This document shows positions 1-5,213 of a stretch of DNA of 5,213 bases, piece after piece. The notes under the pieces are model-generated. The model did no database searches. It was given only the letters and a program-made list of their open reading frames with translations, and had not been told where the DNA came from. A program made the position numbers and the translations under genes. The DNA is from Desulfobacterales bacterium (GTDB taxonomy: Bacteria; Desulfobacterota; Desulfobacteria; Desulfobacterales; SpSt-501): NCBI GenBank assembly GCA_025454275.1, contig JALOOS010000146.1, positions 1 through 5,213 on the forward strand, read 5' to 3'. Positions within the stretch are counted from its first letter, which is position 1, and the number at the start of each line of letters is the position of its first letter.

Positions 1-928
1 CGAGCAGCGCCCCCAGCACCGCCCCCCGATAGGCGTTGTCGCCGCCCAGGTGGGTGTTGGCGATGAGGGCCTCCTCGGGGCGGCGGTCATATTTCAGCGC
101 CAGATACAGCACCGCGGGCACCGAATGCTCGACGTAGCACGCCGTGCTGAAACGCGGGCCGATGACCCGGTCGTCCGGCTCCTCCAGGAGTTTCTCGAAC
201 GGGTGGCCCGTGAGGGGACTTCTCTGCTCCCGGAGCGCCTGTCGGATCGCCTCTGCCAGGGGCCGGCCGGACAGTACCTCCAGCAGGAGATCGGCCAGGA
301 GCCGGCCGGCGTCCGCCATCTTCGGGCCGGGGTGGGTCAGCGCCAGGTGCTCCAGGGCGGCCGCCCGGGCCGCCGGCGGCCGGTCGTGGTGGAACAGGAC
401 CACGGGGGCCATCATGGCGAGCCCGCCGATGTGCTTCTCTTCGGTTCCGCACCGGCGCGGCGAAACCCCGCGCGCATAGTTGGCGAAGAAGTTGCGGTGG
501 CACTCTTCGATGTAGGTGTCCCGGTGGCTACCGGGGGTGGTCATGAAGGCGATGTAGCGCTGCAGGTAGTCGTCCGCATCATAGCCGTTTGCGGCGTTCA
601 ACGACTCGATCAAGAGGCGGCATAGGCTGAGGTTGAGGGTGTTCTCCCCTGCTTTCAAACACTGGTGGTAATGAACCCCCGGCACACCCCAGAACCGGGC
701 TTTGTCGTGCAGGATCTCCCCGCGCGGGTTCAGCGCTTTGTAATGCGAGCGGAAAAGGATGCTGTCGGGGTGGGGGTGGCGCGGCGCCAGGTAGTCGGTC
801 ACCCGGCCGTAATCATCGAGGAGGGCCCGGCGGTTGTAGTACCAGTGCACCGGCATGGCGAGCGCATCGCCGATGAACAGGCCGTGCAGCGCACCTGAGA
901 TTTTATCTTCCGTTTCCGTGGAGGTCAT
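1..928 (-). CDS. ADP-ribosylglycohydrolase (DraG/ARH superfamily) protein with non-canonical metal motifs; 3' end cut by window edge
   Basis: 309 codons are read from ATG at 928-926, and the frame is still open at position 1. The start is well fixed: the only in-frame codons between an upstream TGA (994-992) and this ATG include no ATG, GTG or TTG, and GGAG lies 9 nt ahead. Family members are mostly Mg2+-dependent enzymes that remove ADP-ribose from proteins or small molecules; no signal peptide is visible, so the protein is probably cytoplasmic. Landmarks in order are GDALAMPVHW (20-29), AGENTLN (93-99), IGGLAMMAPVVL (167-178), ALTHP (196-200), EHSVPAVLYLAL (267-278) and NTHLGGDNAYRGAVLGALL (291-309). 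These match the order and spacing of the ARH fold. The usual TDDT and GGDTDT metal ligands are replaced by GENT and GGDNAY. Catalysis on ADP-ribose is therefore uncertain, while superfamily membership is fairly sure. The end of the window falls close to the family's usual C-terminal helix, so probably only a few tens of residues are missing. Confidence 0.85.
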   Translation of the reverse strand, partial: MTSTETEDKISGALHGLFIGDALAMPVHWYYNRRALLDDYGRVTDYLAPRHPHPDSILFRSHYKALNPRGEILHDKARFWGVPGVHYHQCLKAGENTLNLSLCRLLIESLNAANGYDADDYLQRYIAFMTTPGSHRDTYIEECHRNFFANYARGVSPRRCGTEEKHIGGLAMMAPVVLFHHDRPPAARAAALEHLALTHPGPKMADAGRLLADLLLEVLSGRPLAEAIRQALREQRSPLTGHPFEKLLEEPDDRVIGPRFSTACYVEHSVPAVLYLALKYDRRPEEALIANTHLGGDNAYRGAVLGALL

Positions 929-937
929 CGCAGGAAG

Positions 938-941
938 CTCC
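938..941 (-). promoter_or_regulatory. Ribosome binding site of the ADP-ribosylglycohydrolase-like gene
   Basis: GGAG on the minus strand lies 9 nt ahead of the ATG at 928-926. The spacing is within the usual range and supports this start. The site lies about 20 nt downstream of a C tract (962-966) that can pair within the leader. Confidence 0.6.
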
Positions 942-961
942 GGACGGATCTTTCCGCCGCC

Positions 962-1009
962 GGGGGATCGGAATCGCGCCCCCTGTCGGGGTCATTGTCG
1001 TTGCCCCCC
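962..1009 (-). promoter_or_regulatory. GC-tract leader with mutually exclusive hairpins ahead of the ARH-like gene (candidate)
   Basis: Read on the minus strand, this part of the gap carries alternating tracts: G6 (1009-1004), C4 (991-988), G5 (983-979) and C5 (966-962). Three pairings are visible. TCGGGG/CCCCGA (1011-1006 with 991-986) is a 6-bp stem with a 14-nt loop. CCCC-GACA-GGGG (991-980) is a 4-bp stem with a tetraloop. GGGGG/CCCCC (983-979 with 966-962) has a 12-nt loop. The first and third can coexist, while the middle one excludes both. No T run follows any of them, so they are not intrinsic terminators. This is seen directly in the sequence; a regulatory role is inference, and chance pairing is common in GC-rich DNA. 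Confidence 0.3.
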
Positions 1010-1014
1010 GATTC

Positions 1015-1059
1015 GGCACCTCCGTCAAGTGACGGATAATGCACGATGCCGCCGGTGCC
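1015..1059. repeat. Nested inverted repeats in the gap between permease and ARH-like genes
   Basis: The inner repeat is the 16-nt perfect palindrome TCCGTCAAGTGACGGA (1021-1036). It can form a 6-bp stem closed by a 4-nt loop. The outer arms are GGCACC (1015-1020) and GGTGCC (1054-1059), also perfectly complementary, with the left arm directly abutting the inner palindrome. No T tract follows on either strand. This could be a Rho-independent 3' processing structure for the permease transcript, or an operator for the next gene. The palindrome itself is certain and its role is unknown. Confidence 0.5.
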
Positions 1060-1061
1060 AA
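1033..1061 (-). promoter_or_regulatory. Possible sigma70-type promoter for the ARH-like gene (weak)
   Basis: On the minus strand TTGGCA (1061-1056) matches the -35 consensus at five of six positions. It is followed after 17 nt by TATCCG (1038-1033), which matches the -10 consensus at only three of six. Transcription would begin near 1026 and give a leader of about 100 nt. The -10 overlaps the 1021-1036 palindrome, as a repressor operator would. The weak -10 keeps confidence low, and read-through from the efflux genes is an alternative. Confidence 0.2.
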
Positions 1062-1117
1062 TGGGTGATCCGCGGGTGGCCGGAAAATGGGCCGACCGAC
1101 GCCGGGGAGCGGAGAGA

Positions 1118-4100
1118 TCACCGAGGGCGGGTCGGGTGGCCGTCACCCGGGATTGTTGCGGGGATGGGCCGCCGCAGCCGCTTCTGCAGCGCATCCATGT
1201 AAAGGTAGATGACGGGGGTCACAAAAAGGGTCAGCATCTGGGAGAAGAGCAGCCCTCCCACCACCGCCAGGCCGAGCGGCTGGCGGGACTCGCCCCCGGC
1301 GCCCCAGCCGATTGCGATCGGCAGGGTGCCCATAAGGGCGGCGAAAGTCGTCATCATGATGGGGCGGAAGCGCACGATGCAGGCCTCGTAGATCGCCTCC
1401 ACCGGCGGCTTTCGCTCCACGCGCTGGGCCTCGAGGGCGAAGTCGATCATGATGATCCCGTTCTTCTTCACAAGCCCCACCAGGAGGATGAGACCGACGA
1501 AGGAGTAGATATCGAGCTGTGCGCCGAAGATCAGAAGGGTCAACAGCGCCCCTACGCCGGCCAGCGGCAGGGCCGAGAGGATGGTGAGGGGGTGGATGAA
1601 GCTCTCGTAGAGGATGCCGAGCACGATGTAGATTACGAGGATCGCCACGATCAGGAGCAGCCCGAGGTTCTTCAGCGAGGCCTCGAAGACCTGGGCCGTC
1701 CCCTGCGGGCTGCCGGTGATCGTCGGCGGCAGCATGTCGGCGGCCAGCCGGTTCAGTTCGGCCACCGCATCCCCCAGCGCCACCCCCGGCCGCAGGTTGA
1801 AGGAGATGGTCACCGAGGGCAGCTGGCCGCTGTGGTTGATGGAGAGCGGCCCGTAGCCGGTGCGGGTGCTTACGAAGACACCCAGCGGAACGAGACCCCC
1901 CGCGGAGGAGCGCACGTAGAGCAGCCCGAGGGCCGCCGGGTTGAGCTGATACTCGGGCTTGAGCTCCAGGATGACCTGGTACTGGTTGGTGTCGGCGTAG
2001 ATGGTCGAAATCTGGCGCGAGCCGTAGGCGCTGTAGAGCGCATCCTCGATCTGCTCGGCCGAGATGCCCAGCGCGGCGGCCTTGTCGCGGTCGATGTCGA
2101 TGAAGACCTGGGGGTTTTTGAGCTGCAGGTCGGTGTTGACGTCGAGAAACCCGGGCAGGCCCTGGATCTTCTCCGCCAGGAGCGGGGCGACGCGGTAGAG
2201 CTCATCGACATCGGTCCCCTGCAGGGTGTACTGGTACTGGCTCTTCGTCACCCGGCCGCCGACCGATATGGCCGGGGGGTTCTGCAGGAAGACGCGGATG
2301 CCCGGCACCTGGGCAAGCTTCGGACGCAGCTCCTGGATCACCTCGTCGACCGAGAGACGTCGCTCGGAGCGCGGGGCCAGGCGCAGGATCAAGCTGCCCG
2401 TGTTGCCGCCGGCGATCCCGCCGGGCCGGGTGCCCGCGTTGGACATGAAGGCTTCGACCGCGGGCTCGCCGCGCACCACCTCGGCGACGCTCTGCTGCAG
2501 CCGCTTCATGGCCTCGAAGGAGATGCCCTCGGCAGCCTCGGTCGGGCCGTAGACGAGGGCCCGGTCCTCGCTCGGGATGAACCCCTTGGGAACGATCTTG
2601 AACAGCCAGCCCGTCAGGACCACCACGACCAGGAGAAAGGCGAGGGTGGTGCCGCGGTGGTTCAAAAACCAGCGCAGGCTGCGGCCGTAGAGCCCCACCA
2701 TCCCGGCGTAGAACCGCTCGGTGGCGGCAAAAACCCGCCCCGCGGGCCGGCCGTCGTCCGGCTTCAGGAAACGGCTGCAGAGCATGGGGGTCAAGGTGAG
2801 GGAGACCACCCCCGAGATGAGGATGGCCACCCCGATCGTGAAGGCGAACTCGCTGAACAGGCGGCCCAGGATTCCCCCCATGAACAGGATCGGGATGAAG
2901 ACGGCCACGAGCGAGAGGGTCATCGAGACGATGGTGAAGCCGATCTCCCGGGACCCGTTCAGGGCGGCCTTGACCGGCCCCTCGCCCATCTCGAGATGCC
3001 GGACGATGTTCTCCAGCATGACGATGGCATCGTCCACCACGAACCCCACCGCCAGGATCAGGGCCATGAGGGAGAGGTTGTCGATGTTGTAGCCCAGGAG
3101 ATACATCACCGCGAAGGTGCCGATCAGGGACATGGGGATGGCGAGGCTCGGGATCACCGTGTAGGCGAGCCGCCGCAAAAAGAGGAAGATGACCAGCACC
3201 ACCAGCACCAGGGTGAAGATCAGGGTGAACTGGATGTCGCGCACCGACTCTTCGATCGAGGTCGAGGCGTCGGTGATGATGTGCAGCGAAACCGAGGCCG
3301 GCAGTTGCTCCTGGATGACCGGCAGGAGGGCCTTGACGCCCCGGGCCACCTCCACGGTGTTCGTCCCCGGCTGGCGTTGAACGGCGAGGATGATGGCGCG
3401 CTGGTTGATGTACCAGGCCGCCACCTTGTTGTTCTCGACGCTGTCGTAGACCGACCCGATGTCGCCGATCCGCACCGGGCGTCCCTCGCGATAGGCGACG
3501 ATGACCGAGCGGTAAGGCTCGGCGTGGGTCAGCTGCCCGCTCGCCTGCAGGGTGAAGGCCTGGTGGGGGCCATAGAGCGTCCCGGTCGGAAGGTTGACGT
3601 TGGCGCGGCGGACAGCCTCCGCCGCCTGGTCGATGCCCACCCCCCGCACGGCCATCTCCTGAGGGTCGAGCTGGATGCGCACGGCATATTTCTGGGCGCC
3701 GTAGACCTGGACCTGGGCGACCCCGTTCACCATCGAGATCCGCTGGGCCATCAGGGTTTCGCCGTATTCGTGCAGGGTGTAGAGCGGCAGGGTCGGCGAG
3801 GTGAGCGCCAGGCGCAGGATCGGCTGGTCGGCCGGGTTGACCTTGCGGAAATAGGGCGGGGTCGGCATGTCCTTCGGCAGCTGGCGGATCACGCGCGCGA
3901 TCGCCACCTGCACGTCCTGGGCCGCCGCATCGATGTCGCGGTCGAGATTGAACTGCAGGACGATCCGGGCGGAGCCCAGGCTGCTGGCCGAGGTCATGGA
4001 GTCCAGCCCGGCGATGGTCGAGAACTCCTTCTCCAGGGGGGTCGCCACCGCCGAGGCCATGGTGGTGGGGTTGGCGCCCGGGAGCTGGGCGGTCACCTCG

Positions 4101-4234
4101 ATCGTCGGGTAGTCGATGTTGGGCAGGTCGCTCACCGGCAGGCGGGTGTAGGCCATGATGCCGAACACCAGCACGGAGACCATAAAGAGGGTGGTCATGA
4201 CCGGGCGGCGGATGAAGATCTCGGAGAGGTTCAT
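1118..4234 (-). CDS. RND-family multidrug efflux permease, HAE1 type, MdtB/MdtC-like
   Basis: This inner-membrane proton/drug antiporter of 1038 residues is full length for the HAE1 family and works as a trimer with a periplasmic adaptor and an outer-membrane channel. TM1 is at about 12-29. Periplasmic porter and docking domains occupy about 30-333 and 547-855. TM2-6 lie within about 335-485, TM7 at about 528-546, and TM8-12 within about 856-1011. The proton relay is intact: D401 and D402 in GFVVDDAIVMLENI, K924 in VKKNG, R955 and T962 in RFRPIMMT. The last three are each 16 residues from AcrB K940, R971 and T978. The stretch GSRQISTIYADTNQYQVILEL-like (738-758) and the N-terminus with IRRPVMTTL resemble MdtB/MdtC more than AcrB. 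The start is the family's usual one, although no Shine-Dalgarno sequence is seen; it lies 13 nt after the adaptor stop, so coupled translation is likely. MdtBC-type pumps usually have two permeases, but only one is present here. Substrates cannot be read from sequence. Confidence 0.96.
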   Translation of the reverse strand: MNLSEIFIRRPVMTTLFMVSVLVFGIMAYTRLPVSDLPNIDYPTIEVTAQLPGANPTTMASAVATPLEKEFSTIAGLDSMTSASSLGSARIVLQFNLDRDIDAAAQDVQVAIARVIRQLPKDMPTPPYFRKVNPADQPILRLALTSPTLPLYTLHEYGETLMAQRISMVNGVAQVQVYGAQKYAVRIQLDPQEMAVRGVGIDQAAEAVRRANVNLPTGTLYGPHQAFTLQASGQLTHAEPYRSVIVAYREGRPVRIGDIGSVYDSVENNKVAAWYINQRAIILAVQRQPGTNTVEVARGVKALLPVIQEQLPASVSLHIITDASTSIEESVRDIQFTLIFTLVLVVLVIFLFLRRLAYTVIPSLAIPMSLIGTFAVMYLLGYNIDNLSLMALILAVGFVVDDAIVMLENIVRHLEMGEGPVKAALNGSREIGFTIVSMTLSLVAVFIPILFMGGILGRLFSEFAFTIGVAILISGVVSLTLTPMLCSRFLKPDDGRPAGRVFAATERFYAGMVGLYGRSLRWFLNHRGTTLAFLLVVVVLTGWLFKIVPKGFIPSEDRALVYGPTEAAEGISFEAMKRLQQSVAEVVRGEPAVEAFMSNAGTRPGGIAGGNTGSLILRLAPRSERRLSVDEVIQELRPKLAQVPGIRVFLQNPPAISVGGRVTKSQYQYTLQGTDVDELYRVAPLLAEKIQGLPGFLDVNTDLQLKNPQVFIDIDRDKAAALGISAEQIEDALYSAYGSRQISTIYADTNQYQVILELKPEYQLNPAALGLLYVRSSAGGLVPLGVFVSTRTGYGPLSINHSGQLPSVTISFNLRPGVALGDAVAELNRLAADMLPPTITGSPQGTAQVFEASLKNLGLLLIVAILVIYIVLGILYESFIHPLTILSALPLAGVGALLTLLIFGAQLDIYSFVGLILLVGLVKKNGIIMIDFALEAQRVERKPPVEAIYEACIVRFRPIMMTTFAALMGTLPIAIGWGAGGESRQPLGLAVVGGLLFSQMLTLFVTPVIYLYMDALQKRLRRPIPATIPGDGHPTRPR

Positions 4235-4256
4235 GGCGGATGGCGACTCAGGAGTC
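4235..4256 (-). promoter_or_regulatory. Adaptor-permease junction: 13-nt spacer without Shine-Dalgarno and a small palindrome over the stop codon
   Basis: The adaptor TGA (4250-4248) is separated from the permease ATG by 13 nt (4247-4235), and no GGAG-like sequence precedes that ATG. The adaptor stop sits inside a short imperfect palindrome, GACTCAGGAGTC on the plus strand (4245-4256), with arms GACTC and GAGTC. The short spacing and missing ribosome site suggest that permease translation depends on ribosomes finishing the adaptor. This is inference; the palindrome is too short to carry weight alone. Confidence 0.35.
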
Positions 4257-5213
4257 TTTGACCTCGACCCGGGCGCCCGGGACCAGGCGCAGCTGCCCTT
4301 CGGTGACGACCCTGTCGCCGGGGAGCAACCCTTTTTCGATCACGGTCTCCTCCCCGAGGCTCATCCCCGCCGTGACGGCCCGGGACTCCACGGTGCCGTC
4401 GGGGGTGAGCACGAAGACGAAGAGCCCCTCCTGGCCGACCTGGATCGCCACGGCCGGGATGAGGATCGCCTCGGGCCGGGTCGCGAGCGTGAGGGTCGCG
4501 GTCACGAACTGCCCCGGCCAGAGCGCCCGGTCGGTGTTGGCGAACTCGGCTTTCAGCAGGATCGTTCCGGTCTGGCTGTTGACCTTGTTGTCCAAAAAGC
4601 TGAGCGTCCCGGACCGGGTCAGCGGCGGGGTGCCGGCAATCAGCGCCTCCACCCGCAGGGGGGCTTCCGCCATCCGGGCGGTGATCTCGGCCAGGTGCTG
4701 CTGGGGCACCGCGAAGGCCACCTGGATCGGCATGATCTGGGCGATCTCCACCATCCCGCCCTTGTCGTCGGCGGCCTTGATCTGGGAGCCCGCGTCCACG
4801 AGCAGCCGGCCGGTGCGGCCGGAGATAGGGGCGGTGATCGTGCAGTAGTCGAGCTGAAGCCGCGCGCGGTCCACATTGGCCCGGTCCGCCGCCACCAGGG
4901 CCCGCAGGGCTTCGGCATTCGAGCGGTACTGCTCGTACTTGTCGCGGCTGACGTTGTTCTGGGCCACCAGCTCCGCGTAGCGCCGGGCGTCCAGCTCGGC
5001 CTTGTCGGCGAGCGCCATGTCGCGCTCGAGCCGGGCCTGGGCCTCCCGCAGCGCCACCTGGAAAGGGCGCGGGTCGATCGTGAAGAGCAGGTCGCCCTTT
5101 TTGACCTCCTGCCCTTCGCGGAAATGGACCCCGATCAGCTGCCCGTCCACCCGGGATTTGACCGCGACCGTGGCATAGGCTTCCACGGTGCCGATGGCCT
5201 GGAGCTGGACGGG
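4248..5213 (-). CDS. RND efflux periplasmic adaptor (membrane fusion protein), MdtA/AcrA-like; N-terminus beyond window edge
   Basis: The last 321 residues are present and the frame is open to the right edge, beginning PVQLQAIGTVEAYATVAVKS. About 60-80 residues, including the expected signal peptide or lipobox, are missing. The adaptor bridges the permease and a TolC-type channel in the periplasm. Using the visible numbering, the first lipoyl half is about 16-47 (RVDGQL, then EGQEVKKGDLL). The alpha-helical hairpin spans about 50-120, the second lipoyl half about 122-147 (TITAPISGRTGRL), the beta-barrel about 160-245 (WPGQFV at 232-237) and the membrane-proximal domain about 250-318. The hairpin tip holds R78, L82 and S89, which fit the RLS pattern RxxxLxxxxxxS used for TolC-type docking. 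The closest family I recognise is MdtA, sharing SRVDGQL and the LDNxxxxxTGTI block. A GTG at 5186-5184 could be mistaken for a start, but conserved adaptor sequence continues upstream of it. It sits 13 nt ahead of the permease and is surely in the same operon. Confidence 0.95.
   Translation of the reverse strand, partial: PVQLQAIGTVEAYATVAVKSRVDGQLIGVHFREGQEVKKGDLLFTIDPRPFQVALREAQARLERDMALADKAELDARRYAELVAQNNVSRDKYEQYRSNAEALRALVAADRANVDRARLQLDYCTITAPISGRTGRLLVDAGSQIKAADDKGGMVEIAQIMPIQVAFAVPQQHLAEITARMAEAPLRVEALIAGTPPLTRSGTLSFLDNKVNSQTGTILLKAEFANTDRALWPGQFVTATLTLATRPEAILIPAVAIQVGQEGLFVFVLTPDGTVESRAVTAGMSLGEETVIEKGLLPGDRVVTEGQLRLVPGARVEVKDS

Noticed and set aside
50..625. A plus-strand open frame of about 191 codons over the ARH-like gene.
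   Set aside because: It is antisense to a minus-strand frame with clear ARH-family blocks, a ribosome site and a fixed start; its own translation shows no known motif.
1045..1062. A possible sigma54 promoter (TTGGCACC followed by GGCAT on the minus strand).
   Set aside because: The GG and GC dinucleotides are not 10 nt apart and the downstream TTGC element is absent.
1072..1087. GGCC-N8-GGCC inverted repeat after the permease stop as a terminator.
   Set aside because: The stem is only 4 bp and no T run follows, so it does not qualify as an intrinsic terminator.
925..1194. A minus-strand open frame of about 89 codons spanning the permease end and the gap, which could look like a small gene ahead of the ARH-like gene.
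   Set aside because: It starts inside the permease in another frame, has a low-complexity P/R/S/G composition, and crosses the palindromic gap. No ribosome site or family signal was seen.
1046..4261. An open plus-strand reading frame of about 1071 codons running antisense to almost the whole permease gene.
   Set aside because: Its translation is almost entirely D, G, H, R, E, Q and A, with no hydrophobic segments or recognisable domain. It mirrors the permease codons in GC-rich DNA, where the codons whose complements are stops (TTA, CTA, TCA) are rare. The permease on the minus strand is unambiguous.
4240..4848. A plus-strand open frame of about 202 codons over the adaptor gene.
   Set aside because: It lies antisense to well-conserved adaptor sequence and is rich in S, T, R and A without domain signals.
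5184..5186. GTG as the true start of the adaptor.
   Set aside because: The nine codons upstream (PVQLQAIGT) are in frame and match the conserved adaptor sequence that precedes the first lipoyl half, so the gene simply continues past the window.

Overview
The window carries three genes, all on the minus strand. Two belong to a tripartite drug-efflux system and the third encodes an unusual ADP-ribosylglycohydrolase-like protein. The DNA is GC-rich, and an RND permease with a periplasmic adaptor implies a Gram-negative (diderm) bacterium. I would guess a proteobacterium or deltaproteobacterium-like lineage, but nothing here fixes the taxon. I see no RNA genes, mobile elements, CRISPR arrays or attachment sites.

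Layout in the direction of transcription (right to left). (1) Positions 5213-4248: the last 321 residues of an MdtA/AcrA-type periplasmic adaptor, whose N-terminus lies beyond the right edge. (2) After 13 nt, positions 4234-1118: a complete 1038-residue MdtB/MdtC-like RND permease with an intact proton-relay set. (3) A gap of 189 nt (1117-929) with no gene. It holds two nested inverted repeats, a weak promoter candidate, and a series of alternating G and C tracts that could form mutually exclusive hairpins just ahead of the next gene. (4) Positions 928-1: the first 309 codons of an ADP-ribosylglycohydrolase (DraG/ARH) superfamily member, cut by the left edge.

The adaptor and permease form the inner-membrane and periplasmic parts of a proton-driven exporter. 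The adaptor keeps the RLS motif used to dock TolC-type outer-membrane channels, but no such channel gene is in the window. The hydrolase-like gene is in the same orientation but separated by a structured gap, so whether it is co-transcribed or functionally linked is open.

The most notable observation is in the third gene. The fold landmarks of the ARH family are present, but both metal-binding signatures are rewritten: GENT in place of TDDT, and GGDNAY in place of GGDTDT. This suggests a distinct subfamily with altered metal chemistry or a different substrate. I found no strong evidence for a wholly new multi-gene system.
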